Source: Agarophyton chilense
Lineage: Eukaryota; Rhodophyta; Florideophyceae; Gracilariales; Gracilariaceae
NCBI GenBank assembly: GCA_030374765.1
Contig: JARGXX010000080.1
Coordinates: 868,001-932,000, forward strand
Length of the DNA: 64,000 nucleotides
Direction of reading: 5' to 3'
The notes beneath the pieces are model-generated. The model was not told where the DNA came from and did no database searches. It was given only the letters and a program-made list of their open reading frames with translations. This document shows, one piece after another, positions 19,783 through 30,149 of this stretch; the stretch's first letter is position 1, and every line of letters begins with the position of its first letter. The position numbers and the translations under genes are program-made.

Positions 19783-20421
19783 TCATGTTATGGTGATGTG
19801 CGTGCTCGCATTTGCAATGCTCAGAGCCACATCCACTTCTGATAGAAAGGCAGTCTGCTTTTCTTCTAATTTCTCCACAAGCTTGCGACAATCCAGCGGG
19901 TCTACAAGAGTAGCAGCACTTCCCTCCTTAAAAGGACGAGCTATTCTCTCGTAGTCATCTTTCGAAAGATGTGCTTCACGGTTTTCATATGAAGTTTCCA
20001 GAAATTTAGCTATGCGTTCGTCGACAAGTCGGTTCTTATGATCCACTTCATCCTGTCCTCGTGCCAGAGCACCTTTCATATGGTTCAGAAGTTTCTTCTC
20101 GGTGCTGATAAAGGCTTTCCTCTCAATTGCTTCAGCAATTGTCAATCTTTCACCGGCGACTTCTACGTTGGTGGTGGCATTCGCCACAACTAGAGCCGTC
20201 TTAATCTTACGCCGTCTGATCATGAGGTCGTTTATCGATCGCCATGCTGCCCTGGTATCTCTTTCGAACTCGGGCTGTGACTTGATTGCAGCTGAGAAAG
20301 AATCCCCATTTTTGACGGCGACGAACTGCGTCGTGTCGATCTTTTTGTCAATTCGCTTAGTCAGGAGCTTGAGTTCCACTAACGCCTTGGTGAGCGTCAT
20401 CGTCTCGGTGACGGACGCCAT
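19783..20421 (-). CDS. Phage-like uncharacterised protein, 212 aa (U1 copy)
   Basis: Intact 212-aa protein, mostly helical and charged. The frame is open upstream to 20826, but that part translates transposon-end DNA. I therefore start at the ATG at 20421 (MASVTETMTLTKALVELK). From memory it resembles a widespread family of uncharacterised tailed-phage proteins. These share an opening T(L/V)T(K/R)AL(V/A)ELKLLxKRI, then a middle RRxxIKxAxVxxNAxTxV and AEAIERKxxIxxExxLL; all three are here (TLTKALVELKLLTKRI, RRRKIKTALVVANATTNV, AEAIERKAFISTEKKLL). Its role is unknown. Finding it between transposons in algal nuclear DNA suggests transfer from a phage or a large virus. The family call is from recall, not a search. 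Confidence 0.65.
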   Translation of the reverse strand: MASVTETMTLTKALVELKLLTKRIDKKIDTTQFVAVKNGDSFSAAIKSQPEFERDTRAAWRSINDLMIRRRKIKTALVVANATTNVEVAGERLTIAEAIERKAFISTEKKLLNHMKGALARGQDEVDHKNRLVDERIAKFLETSYENREAHLSKDDYERIARPFKEGSAATLVDPLDCRKLVEKLEEKQTAFLSEVDVALSIANASTHITIT

Positions 20422-20607
20422 TGGGTTAGCGACTCTACGATAGACAGTTCCGCATCCGCCAGGGAGTTGGGCAGACGGATGCCCTTTTAAATGGCGTCTG
20501 GGTATGTGACTGGAAGGCACTGACTGACGCACTCCATCGCTGCGTCCTGGTCGGCGTCGCTTCACTATATAAATGCTCTGGCACTGTAATTCTGGACAGA
20601 GATAATA

Positions 20608-21008
20608 CAGTGTTCCCCCGCCCATATCATCCCTCACTGGAAGCATACCCCCGCAGGCAGCATACTTTCGCATGCAACCGTCAAAAAAGGGACGAATGTG
20701 AGCCGGAATCGTGGTGTAATGCACAACGCCTACTTGCATACCGTGCCGGGGTAAACACCTGTTTTCTATTATGTTTTGAATGTATTTCCCCGCCATGGAG
20801 CGCTTGGGCACAGTGAATAAACGCATAGAAACGGCACTGCGCGCCTGCCAGAGGGCATTGAGGTTGGAAAAGGACGCCTCGCTCCGTCAGACGACAATTT
20901 TAGACCACTTCAGTAGGCCGTAAACAATTCCCCCACTGGGAGCATACCCCCGTTGTCAGCATACGGAATAAGTTGACCACGTGGTATGCTATGTGCGGGG
21001 GAACACTG
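20608..21008. mobile_element. 401-bp non-autonomous element with pogo-like ends (U1)
   Basis: The ends CAGTGTTCCCCCGC and GCGGGGGAACACTG are perfect inverted repeats. Each is bordered by TA (20606-20607 and 21009-21010), the target duplication of Tc1/mariner and pogo elements. Inside, the motif AGCATACCCCCG occurs near both ends in direct orientation, and GTATGCT lies just inside the right end. No transposase frame fits in 401 bases, so it is a MITE-like derivative. It lies about 190 bases upstream of the 212-aa gene and may affect its promoter. Confidence 0.85.
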
Positions 21009-21054
21009 TACTCGAAGCTGTATTACTGTAAGTTATGTCATCCACCCACAACAT

Positions 21055-21090
21055 GTGCTGTCTTAGCACGTGCTGTCTTAGCACGTGCTG
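21055..21090. repeat. 15-bp tandem repeat of small palindromes
   Basis: GTGCTGTCTTAGCAC occurs twice head to tail, followed by a six-base partial third copy. Each unit is itself a hairpin (GTGCT/AGCAC), and the joints create CACGTG. Also present at 35650-35685 and 50245-50280. Confidence 0.8.
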
Positions 21091-21162
21091 CCAACGTGAC
21101 CCAATCATCCAGGGAGGATGACATTGACCTTGACAACGCTGCTTTGCTCGGATCTTGAGGAA

Positions 21163-24100
21163 CTATCCGTCACTTGTAATAGTTGTACATGTGTATACAA
21201 ATATCTCCTGGATTTTGTCCCAGAAACTGTGTGTTGACCACAATCGATCTCTGACTCTCGAGCTCACCCAATCACCAGAATCCTCCAATACCCTACCACC
21301 ACAATAATGGGTTACAAATGCTTGTGCAACCGTGAAAGCGGATATCTTCCGTAAAGGTACGGTCCGAACCAGTTTTGAGAAACGATCCGTGATAACGATC
21401 AAAAACTTATGCCCACGTCGTGTGGTGAGGAACTCGCCGAGGGTGTCAATGGCGACAAACTCGAGAGGAGCCCGTGCCGGGAATAGTTTCAACTTCGTTG
21501 AGTACTTGCGAAGTTTCACCCGATTCTTAGCACATTCGGTACAAAACCGCACCGTTGCGTAGCAATCCACCGCCATGGCGGGCCAGTAGAAATTCCTTCG
21601 CAAAGTGAGGTAGAGCTTCCGTCCACCGGCGTGTCCACCAAGTTTCGCATAGTGCGATAGATGCAAAACACTAGACTGTAAAGTATGCGGCACCATGACT
21701 TGTGGGGATGACTGAACCGTCCTGACGACGTATCCAAGATCGTTCACCTCGAAAGGGAGTTGTGCAACGCCATTAAGCCAGGCGCGAATCTTCGTACAGA
21801 AGGGGTCACCCTGCTGTTCTCTGACCATCTCCTCCGGGGGTATCGGCACAAAATCACCCGGCGGGGGTTTCTTTGAATCGTCCGAGACGAGCAATGCGTC
21901 AATATCATCGTCTGATTCCGGGCTTTCGTTCCATTTATCGTGTAACCAATCCGGGTTTCCCGGTGTTCCATCGTCTACGACGAAGCAAGGTATATCCTCG
22001 TCATCGACGGCTAGAGCTTCCCCATTCGTGGGTAAACGCGAGAGCGCGTCCGCTTGCGCGTTCTGAGTGCCCTTCTTGTAGATCACTTCAAAGTCATATT
22101 CCGCGAGGCGGAGTCTCCAACGCATTAAGCGGCCTGACGGCTCCGAGATGGTCATGAGCCATCGTAGGGACGAGTGATCCGTGTAAACGGTAAAGTGCAC
22201 ACCCATGAGGTAGGGGCGGAGTGTAGAGAGGGCCCACACAACTGCGAGGCACTCCTTCTCCGACACGGAGTAGTTCCGCTCGTGGACATTGAGCGAGCGT
22301 GACCAGTACCCAATGGGTTTGCTTTCTCCTTCGAGAGTAGTTTGAAAGAGCGCACAGCCTACCTGGTAGTCGCTAGAGTCCGTGTCCACGGAAAACGGTA
22401 GTCTGGGTTTCGGTAACGATAAAATCGGTGCTGATGTGATAGCCTCCCTAAGGGAGTTAAAAACATCCGTCTGGGCGGACGTAAAGGGGTCCAGTTTAGG
22501 TGGTTGACCTTTCCGCAGAAGCGCGTTCAAGGGGGCCGCGATGTCAGCGGAGTTAGGGATAAACCGTCGGTAGACGTTGACCAATCCTAGAAAGGAGCGC
22601 AGTTCCGTCTGGGTAGCGGGTTCTTTCGTCTTGCGAAGGGACCTCACTCGAGCTTCCTCGATCATTAAACGTCCAGGACGGATAATGTGCCCGAGATACT
22701 TCACAGTATCGGTAAAGAACACACATTTCCTCAGTTTGAGGGTTATTCCAGCTTCACGTAGCGTGGTCATTATGTCCCTGACTTGGGTGAGATGGTCATC
22801 CAGATTGTCTGAGAATACAATGATATCGTCCAAATAGACGAGGCAAGTACGCCACTTAAAGCGGGCCAACAAAATGTTGATAGCACGCTGAAAGGTAGCG
22901 GGAGCATTGGTTAGACCAAAAGGCATCCATTTGAAACGGTAGAGTCCCGAGTGACAGACAAACGCAGTCTTATCTTGGTCCTCCTCCCTAACGGGAACCT
23001 GCCAATATACCCAATTGGCGTCCAAAGCCGTGAACACGGTAGCAGTGCCGAGAGAGTCGATGTACTCATCCATTCGTCGGATCAGATACACGTCCTTGAC
23101 GGTAACATCATTCAAGCGACGGTAGTCGATGCAAAAGCGCCAGGACCCATCGGGTTTCGGAGCCAGTACCACTGGGGATGCCCACGGCCACTGAACCGGT
23201 TCGATCACTCCAGCTCGGAGCATTTTGTCCACTTGGAACTGTTCCTCTTCTCGAGCCTTGGAGCCTGCCCTGTAAGGGTGTTGAGCCACCGGTAGGGTGT
23301 TCGGCAATAAATCTATCCGGTGTTCCGTTGTATTTATCTGACCAAGAGAGCCATCCCACATTGTGGTAAACTCCCGTAACATCTCACGCAGAATTTCACG
23401 GTGTGACTCCGGTACATGACCGAGGTCGAGTTCCTCGAGTTCTTTCACGGGGTCTACCCGGTCGGAACTCGTCGGAACGGGCTTCTTTTCTGTTTCGGCA
23501 GGTTGCAATTCCGAATCATTCGGTGATTGGACGGCAGCTTCCTCCCCCTCCTTAGAGTGAACGAGACCGAGGACTTCGGCAGCGGTCAGCCTAGTGGGGA
23601 CCATCGCGGTGGGGTGAGGCATTACCGATCCAATAACTTGGTTTTTCACCAGTGACTGGGGGGTTGAGCCCAGATTGGCAACGAGCACGGTGAACGGCTT
23701 GTCTGGGACAATCTGCGCGACTCCATTCGCCACGGCGAGTTGATATCCATCGTACAGAGATAAGAGAGGCTGAATGACTCGTAAACCGTGTTGACGGGAA
23801 GTGACACGCACCCATACTTGGGACTCTGGCGGGATTCGGACAGACGCAGCCACGCGGAGCTTGGTAGACTCCCGAGAAGCGGGTGGAGATTCCTGCGCGG
23901 CAGGGAGCGGTACGTGCTTCTTGGAGGCACGCCGCAGCGGACGACGGACAATCGGGACCGACGAGCCGTCTTCCATCTCAACACGCTTTAAGCGGGGCCT
24001 TATTGCGTCAACGAATATGTCACAGAAGTCACATCCCAAGATGATGGGGGCAGCCAATTTCCGGCATACAATAAAGTCGAGTTTCACCACGAAGGAGCCC

Positions 24101-24408
24101 AAGCGAACGACGAGAGCGACGGTTCCAACCGTTGAAAACGGGTTGTTATTCACGTCCGCGACGTCGGGCGCCACGCCAAGGCGGATCTGAGACCGCAAGG
24201 GCGGGGGCAGCAGCGACTCCACGATGAAATTCGGACCAGCACCTGTGTCCAAAACAGTAAGGACTCGAACCATAAACTGGGTAGAAAGGCCAAGGTCGGC
24301 ATACACCTTGTAATTGCGCTTGGCCATTACTAAGACTCTATCCGGGAACCGGCGGTTAAGAACACGTTTCCACGGTCGACGTAGAACACCAAAGTGTTCA
24401 GAGTCCAC
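21163..24408 (-). pseudogene. Retroelement pol region (U1 copy)
   Basis: Recognisable domains in order: aspartic protease (LDTGAG near residue 53), reverse transcriptase with YLDD (near 525), RNase H (TDSSDY near 675), the integrase HHCC zinc domain (about 915-955) and the start of the integrase core (VAIDTLGEF near 990). This order identifies Ty3/gypsy. It belongs to the broken element at 21160-27350. Confidence 0.9.
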
Positions 24409-24524
24409 GTCTGAGACGGCCTATTTCTTCGTGAGGATTGTGACCGGGGAGCGAGGCGGAGACGCCTCGGGCGTCGTCAACCTCACTGTTGGGGACGCCT
24501 CTCCCGAAGGGGAGACTCCCGAAA

Positions 24525-26732
24525 TCAGTTTTCCTGAGTCCCATCCGCCTGGGGCGGGGCCTCAGAATCCTGAACCACTAGCAATGGGGCGCCAGCGGCG
24601 GGGTTTGAAGGAACGGAGCGGTGGTCGGAAGCCTGCTCGGCAGGGTAAAGTAACGCATTGCGCGGTTTCGCCTCCGGAATACTCCGTGGAAAATCGATCT
24701 TCGCTCGAAGATACGACGTCATCGGAACAATCCGCTTTTCCACTGGGGTGAACGCCTCATAATTACCGATTACTCGGGCTACTTCCGTCATGGTGAGGAT
24801 ACAGTCCGGTGAAATGTGACCGTGTTCGTAGCATATGTGGCATATGAGTCCCGGGCGTGAGGGCTGCAAACCGGAGCGAGCATCCGTGAACTTCACCGCT
24901 TGGCGGGTATCCTTCCATCCAGGGCGACTCTGTCGGAGCGCCCCGTTTGAATACGGGATGCGAGGTCCGTGAACACGGGGAGAGTCTGCGTACAGCAGGG
25001 GTCCATCCTGGGCCGTGTCATATGAGTCGTCCGTCGTAGACGGTAGTTCGGTTGTCGGGACCGAATGGATATCGCTTGGGGCGAAGTGTACGTTGTCGTA
25101 CTCCCGTTGGGGGCGCTCACTCGCAATCAGCGATAGGGATGACGACTTCGTTTCCATCACCAACGCCTTGGCGGTTCGCGACCTGTGTCCGGGGGCACGA
25201 GCTCTTAAAGCGTCACCTTCCGCTTGCGCGTGTTGGACCAACTCCAGATACGTGGTTTTCCTTCGGTCTTCCCGGTAACGGGCCACGAGTGTTCGGATAG
25301 CGGGGTTCAGTCCATCGATGAACATGGTGCAGCGCTCTCCGGCGGAGTGTACGTTCCCACTACGGTGGAAAGCCTTGTTCAGGCGCACCGAGAATTCGGT
25401 TTCCGTTTCTCCAGACTTCTGGCGCGTATCGCGAAGAGCGAGAATGGCCGACTGAATCGCGTGATTAGTGGCGTACGACCTCAAGAGGTATTGTCCTGCT
25501 TCTGGTCAGCAGGTTACCCCTCCTTCGGAGGCTCTAGACGAACCTCTTACAGAGTTGTATTGATCCTCGGCGAGGCCTTTCATAAAGTACGGGAGTGCAA
25601 TAAACGCCTGTCCTTCGGTCATACCGAGAATATCCGCTTCGGAGACGAACCTCGCAAGGAAATCAAACACCAAAATGGGGTCTTCTCCAGAAAAGCTCTG
25701 GTTCCTGAGGGACAGTTGCATACGATTTATGCAATCCTTCACTCTACCCGTGCCAGGAGGCGCGCGATCCAAAGAGGAGTTCTCTAGCCGATAGTATCGG
25801 TAAGAAACCAACTTTTTGTACAGGGGGTTGGTGTATTTCAGCTCCTTCAACCTGGAGTGTTTCCTTCCCTTCTCGCGGGCGCGGATCACACCTTTGGTGG
25901 CAGACGACCGTTTAGAACGGGATGAACGCCTTCGATGGCCATCGTCAGAAGACGAATCTGACCATTCCGACCCATTTGAATGGTGAGAGCCACGCGACGA
26001 CCGTGAGGAGTTCGACGAGTCCGAGTCATCGCTGTCACGCTTTCCACGCCGACGGCGGGTATCGTCCCTTTTCCTCTCGTGTTTCGCTTGGTGCGACACA
26101 GCAACCGGCTTCTCCAGGACGTCTTCCATCAAGATGGTTTGCTCTAACGTCTGGAGACGGGCGCTAACACGATTGAATCGGGTCTCGACACCTTCCACGT
26201 AAGCGGCGGGACCACCAAAACATTCCAACAGGGTGTTGACGTCCGCCCGCAACACGCGGAGGTCGTCAACCACTTCCTTCATAGAAGAGCCATCACACCT
26301 GGAACGCAGGGCTTCGAACTCTTCCACGAAGGCATTGTGCGCTTCCCGCATTACGCGGATCTGCTGCCTCACACTTGAGTTTATGTCGATGTGGAACTCG
26401 TTTTTCTGGGCCTTTTCGTCGGCAGGAGCCGGGTCATCCACAGCAGGGGCCGGTCCAGCACCAGAATTGGGTCCATTCTTCGACGCCTTAGGCGGTAGCT
26501 TGTTGTTCTTGGAGGAGTTCGACCCCTTACTCTTTCCTTTCGGAGCGGCTTGAGGTAACGGCGGAGGAACCCTTCCAGGGTCCGCAGGCGCCACGTCATT
26601 GACGGAACGGCTCCGCGTGATCGCGGGTTCCGCTTCCGTCGGTAGTCGTGACATGGTTGTAGCGTTGACCACTAAGAAAAGGACAACAAAAGCGTCCACC
26701 AAGTGGGTCCAAACCAAGAAATTGGAAAGCAA
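24525..26732 (-). pseudogene. Retroelement gag region (U1 copy)
   Basis: The 5' part has a proline/lysine-rich leader, a coiled-coil stretch and a Ser/Arg/Asp-rich tract. The 3' part has a gag-like helical core and one zinc knuckle of the C-x2-C-x4-H-x4-C type (CHICYEHGHISPDC), typical of Ty3/gypsy nucleocapsid. It belongs to the broken element at 21160-27350. Confidence 0.85.
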
Positions 26733-27265
26733 ATCTCGACGAGAGAAGACAGCACAGCAATGTGAAAAACAACCAAACCAGGTCCGCTTAGCCTTCTAAG
26801 TCGGGAGACCAGTTTGTAGTGCAACGCCAAGGGCGGCGGAAACACAGGAAGATGTCCGAGTCTTCCTCCAAGGAGGGTAGCACGGCGACGGAGCCTCTCC
26901 GGAGTGAACACGACTAAGTCGGGGTGTAAGGCCGAGGTTCACCGGCACGCCAAGCGGGGAGAGTGCGGGATGCTAGAAGGGAGCAGACTATGTATGAGCT
27001 GTATTCCACGGGAGTGGGCAAGTGATAAAGGGGGGACCACCCAGTGGGGGCGATCGGGGGCATGGGCCACGAGAGCCAAAAGAAATATGTAGCAAACCCA
27101 ATACTGGGGCGAGAACACGGCAGTGGTATGAAAGATATACACGCTAAAAGCGGTGACTCTCCTGTTGACGCAGGGTGGATAAGTCTACCGTTAGTAACGC
27201 GGCTTCACCTCCGTAGAGTGTGGAAGACTCGCGAAAGCGGAAAAAGACTTAGAGCCAAGAACCCT

Positions 27266-27346
27266 GGTTAGGGAGGTTTACTGAGTGTCAGGGCGAGATC
27301 GCCCTGGCACTATATAGTGTAGAATACTGTAGAGAGCTCCCTAACC
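27266..27346. repeat. Nested inverted repeats, three-way junction fold (U1)
   Basis: An outer 10-bp perfect stem (GGTTAGGGAG at 27266-27275 with CTCCCTAACC at 27337-27346) encloses two further palindromes. These are CAGGGCGA-GA-TCGCCCTG (27289-27306) and CACTATATAGTG (27308-27319), which also contains a TATA-like core on both strands. U2 copy at 41861-41941. Confidence 0.85.
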
Positions 27347-27410
27347 TAGTGCAATAAAGCTAAATAAATAGAAAAATATCCAGCTATGCTGTGCCAACCT
27401 GTCCTGGCCC

Positions 27411-27523
27411 ACCCGTGGTACACGTGGGTAAGTCACACCCGAATCGGGGCCACGGCGCACGGCCGCCGGTGCACTTCGCGTACAACGCGTATACACCTGG
27501 CTACGCCAGCCCGCTAGTAGCGG
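27411..27523. repeat. Cluster of short GC-rich hairpins (U1)
   Basis: Four small hairpins in 113 bases: 27411-27429 (ACCCGTG with CAC..GGGT), 27457-27472 (GCAC with GTGC), 27497-27509 (CTGGC-TAC-GCCAG) and 27511-27523 (CCGCTA-G-TAGCGG). The last two are perfect and nearly touch. U2 copy at 42006-42118. Confidence 0.7.
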
Positions 27524-28262
27524 TATTACTCATAGATCTCACAAGTATCGCCCGAGGCGGAAAAACAACCAAGTCCTGGAAAACGGCCCTCTCGAGGGTT
27601 GCACTTCAAGATCCATTATCTGGGCGATCATTAATGAATGGAATTTTTTCTTACGTTTTTGTGGCAGGAACGGAACACAATTTTGAGCAAGACCCTTGAA
27701 GGAGTCTCTAGAAAGTGGTGTACTCCGGTGCGAAAAGCATAGAGGTGATTTTTTGATGATTGTTTTTTCTTGAAGTGTGAAAGGAGTCTTTCGACCTCGA
27801 CGCTTTGAAGCGTTAATATTGCGGTGGTGTACTCGCTGCAAAGAATATTTTTACACAACTTGTATTTGCGAACATTTTGAGATCGATCTTGTGGTGGTTT
27901 CAAGCACTGTTAAGGCTCTGGCATATTCATCGCAAAGAACGCTTTGTTAGGGGGCAGAAATGCGCTTGAATGGTATAGGGGCTACTGGTTGTAGATTTTG
28001 ATCAGAGTTTGCGATTGTTATACTCCGGAGAGCGTTTGAAGGGGAAACGGACCAACTCAGGTGTCCAGAACTTGGTTTTCAACTGAAAAGAGCTCACCAA
28101 TCTATTTTTGCTGTTAGAGTTTTAATCATATGAGCCGTGTTTTAGCTAGAATAGTTAGGAGAAGTCCAGATCTTCTAAATTTTGAAAATGGTGAATAATT
28201 CAAATGTCAATGCGACTCAATTTAGCTGTCTAACCAAGATTTGGTACTTTTGATGATGAAGT

Positions 28263-29945
28263 CTGTTTCAAAATCATATCCCTCGCGCAAAATTTCCAAA
28301 AATCGACGTTTTTGCTACAGTAAAACTAAAAAAATCAGTGTAAAAAATTCGAAGAAGATAAAATGCTCTTTCAAAACATAACCATTATTGCATGCTTTTT
28401 TTTTAACGCGAGTTCAGTAGTATGGTTTTGCTCATTTAGCATGTATAACACTTATAAAGCGCTTTGGAATTGATTCTTTAAAAGCATTGATAGCATTACA
28501 GTAAAAAGATTCCCAGAAATCTTTAATACAATTTTTTTAAATCAAAAACTGTATCAAATTGCCTTTCTAACCCATAAACCATTCGAGCAAACATTCCATA
28601 AATGTTTTCGATAGAATTGAGGTCAGAAGAGCGCGCATACCATTCCATAAACGACATATTTAGAATATTAAACCACTGTTTCATGTAATTAGACTTATGC
28701 ACACGGGCATTATCTTGCTGAAAAATGAATTCTTCTCCGTTCATAAATTATGCAAAAGGTAGAAAACAGTTTTCTAGAGCCTCTGCATACTTCTTATAGT
28801 TCATAGTAGTTTCAACAAAAGCAATATCAGTTTCTCCTTTCGTAGACATTTCAGCCCAAACCATTACTGATGCACATTTTGAATGCCTGATCACAAAGAA
28901 TTTCTTTCCTTTTTGTAGATCATACCAATAATATTTAAAGCAACCTGAACCATCACGGGTAAACTTTTTTTCGTCGAATAAGATAAATTTATTTCGTTTC
29001 GTTTTTCAATAAGCCTTTTGAGCATACCGTTCAACAATATTCTTCTTGTGATTATCTTTTTAAAAAAATTGTTTTCCTCATATTTGTGTAAATGAACAAA
29101 TGTTGAAGGTTAATTTAACGCTTTTGTGGCACGCCACGACTCCGAAGGATAGTACACCAGAACGTTCAGTTGAATGGATGTGTCGAAGAGAATTGCGGAC
29201 GTCGGAGACCGCAATGAGTACGAGCGAAAGCGCAGAGGCTGCGAAAATCAAAGACCTTGCCTGCGGTAGGCGGAAGGCAACACCCTCAGAGATTTGAGGG
29301 TTCAAGTGCGCGTTAGCATGTCAAGAGATGGTTTGGTAATGTACTGACTGCCTTCGTTCGAGGCTGCCGAATGTATATGGCGGGCGATGGTATTTATTCT
29401 AAAAGGAAGGAGCAAACTGTAGGCGGCGTCTCATCGGCGAAGGTCCGATAAATCGGAGCCAGTGCATCGCCGGCCTATTGTTTGCGAGTGCATCGGGCGC
29501 TGTCGCATCGGGATATCGATTGGCGTGTCGGTCAGCAATCTAGGGCTGACCTTGAGTGTGTGTGGGGGTCAAGCAGGCGCTAGCGTGTAACAATTTATAG
29601 TAGATATTGATAGAGAAAAGTTTTAATTTTTGACAAGTTTTCCGCAAGATGAAGTGTTACGGAATAGTTTTTGTTTAATTCTATGCTTACCGGCCGGGGA
29701 TAGTTACGTAGGATGGCCGGTTGAACACTTTGTTCCGTATAAATCGGGGTTTTTGATGAAGGTGCTGATTATTTTTGGGCTGCGCTTGAGTGTTCGGGCT
29801 ATATCTGCTGGAATCATACCCTGTTCTATTAATTCCATGATTTGCAGCTGTTCAGAATGTGTCAGAGGAGTGGTTTTCATTTGCTGTGAAATGTGCTCTA
29901 CAGTGGCGCAGTTTTTGTAAAGGGATATGTTTTTGAAACGCACTG
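28263..29945 (-). mobile_element. Tc1-type DNA transposon, inactive, with insertion (U1 copy)
   Basis: Minus-strand Tc1/mariner element. Terminal repeats share GTTTCAAAA(A/T)CATATCCCT, and TA lies next to the well-kept end. The helix-turn-helix half of the transposase (LTHSEQLQIMELIEQG, then ADIARTLKRS and STGHPT) is at 29704-29880 and the catalytic half at about 28520-29000. Between them is a 474-bp foreign insertion (29118-29591). In-frame stops end the helix-turn-helix part and interrupt the catalytic half. The end of the element lies about 200 bases upstream of the TFIIIC frame. Confidence 0.85.
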
Positions 29946-30149
29946 TACCTGAGGTTGCTGGTCCTATCATTTTGCCGCGCACTGCAAAAGCCAGAAACCT
30001 AATTGGAATAAACCAAAGTTTTTGAGTCTGGAGAGAGCCAGCAAAGCTAACTGAAACCGAAATCCGCCAAGGTACCGAGTTCGAGCCTCAGCAAACACAG
30101 ACTACATCTGGCCATCTTGCAAGTCCACTCGAGGTTGCGTGCATCGCTC
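29946..30149. promoter_or_regulatory. Upstream region of the truncated TFIIIC frame, with B-box-like motif (U1)
   Basis: About 200 bases between the Tc1 end and the ATG at 30150. At 30077-30087 is GAGTTCGAGCC, close to the tRNA B-box that TFIIIC binds, with weakly pairing flanks (CCGAG/CTCAG) like a T-arm. The same sequence precedes the U2 copy (44672-44682) and the full gene (62056-62066, minus strand). No matching A-box was found, so a tRNA gene is not supported. Confidence 0.4.

Larger units (their letters stand above)
21160..27350 (-). mobile_element. Ty3/gypsy LTR retrotransposon, broken (U1 copy)
   Basis: A fossil Ty3/gypsy element read on the minus strand, with a gag region at 24525-26732 and a pol region at 21163-24408. 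Pol domains run in the Ty3 order protease, reverse transcriptase, RNase H, integrase. The integrase side is incomplete and I could not find a second LTR on the left, so the element is broken, with roughly three breaks. The right limit is approximate: palindrome-rich DNA around 27266-27346 may belong to the 5' LTR or leader. Age cannot be judged without paired LTRs. The whole element is copied in U2, so it was in place before the tandem duplication. Confidence 0.9.
26733..28262. other. Leader, possible LTR and spacer between retroelement and Tc1 (U1)
   Basis: About 1.5 kb without a supported gene. It contains a nested inverted-repeat structure (27266-27346) and a run of short GC-rich hairpins (27411-27523). 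The rest, 27524-28262, shows nothing I recognise. The same stretch in U2 is 41328-42857. Confidence 0.5.

Noticed and set aside
20422-20826. N-terminal extension of the 212-aa protein
   Set aside because: This part of the open frame translates the end of the 401-bp transposon and promoter DNA. The ATG at 20421 fits the family start.
21055-21090. CRISPR-like array
   Set aside because: The repeats are directly adjacent without spacers. No CRISPR array was seen anywhere in the window, and the DNA is eukaryotic.
30040-30110. Complete tRNA gene upstream of TFIIIC
   Set aside because: Only a B-box-like core with a weak T-arm is present. No A-box, D-arm or acceptor stem pairs with it.
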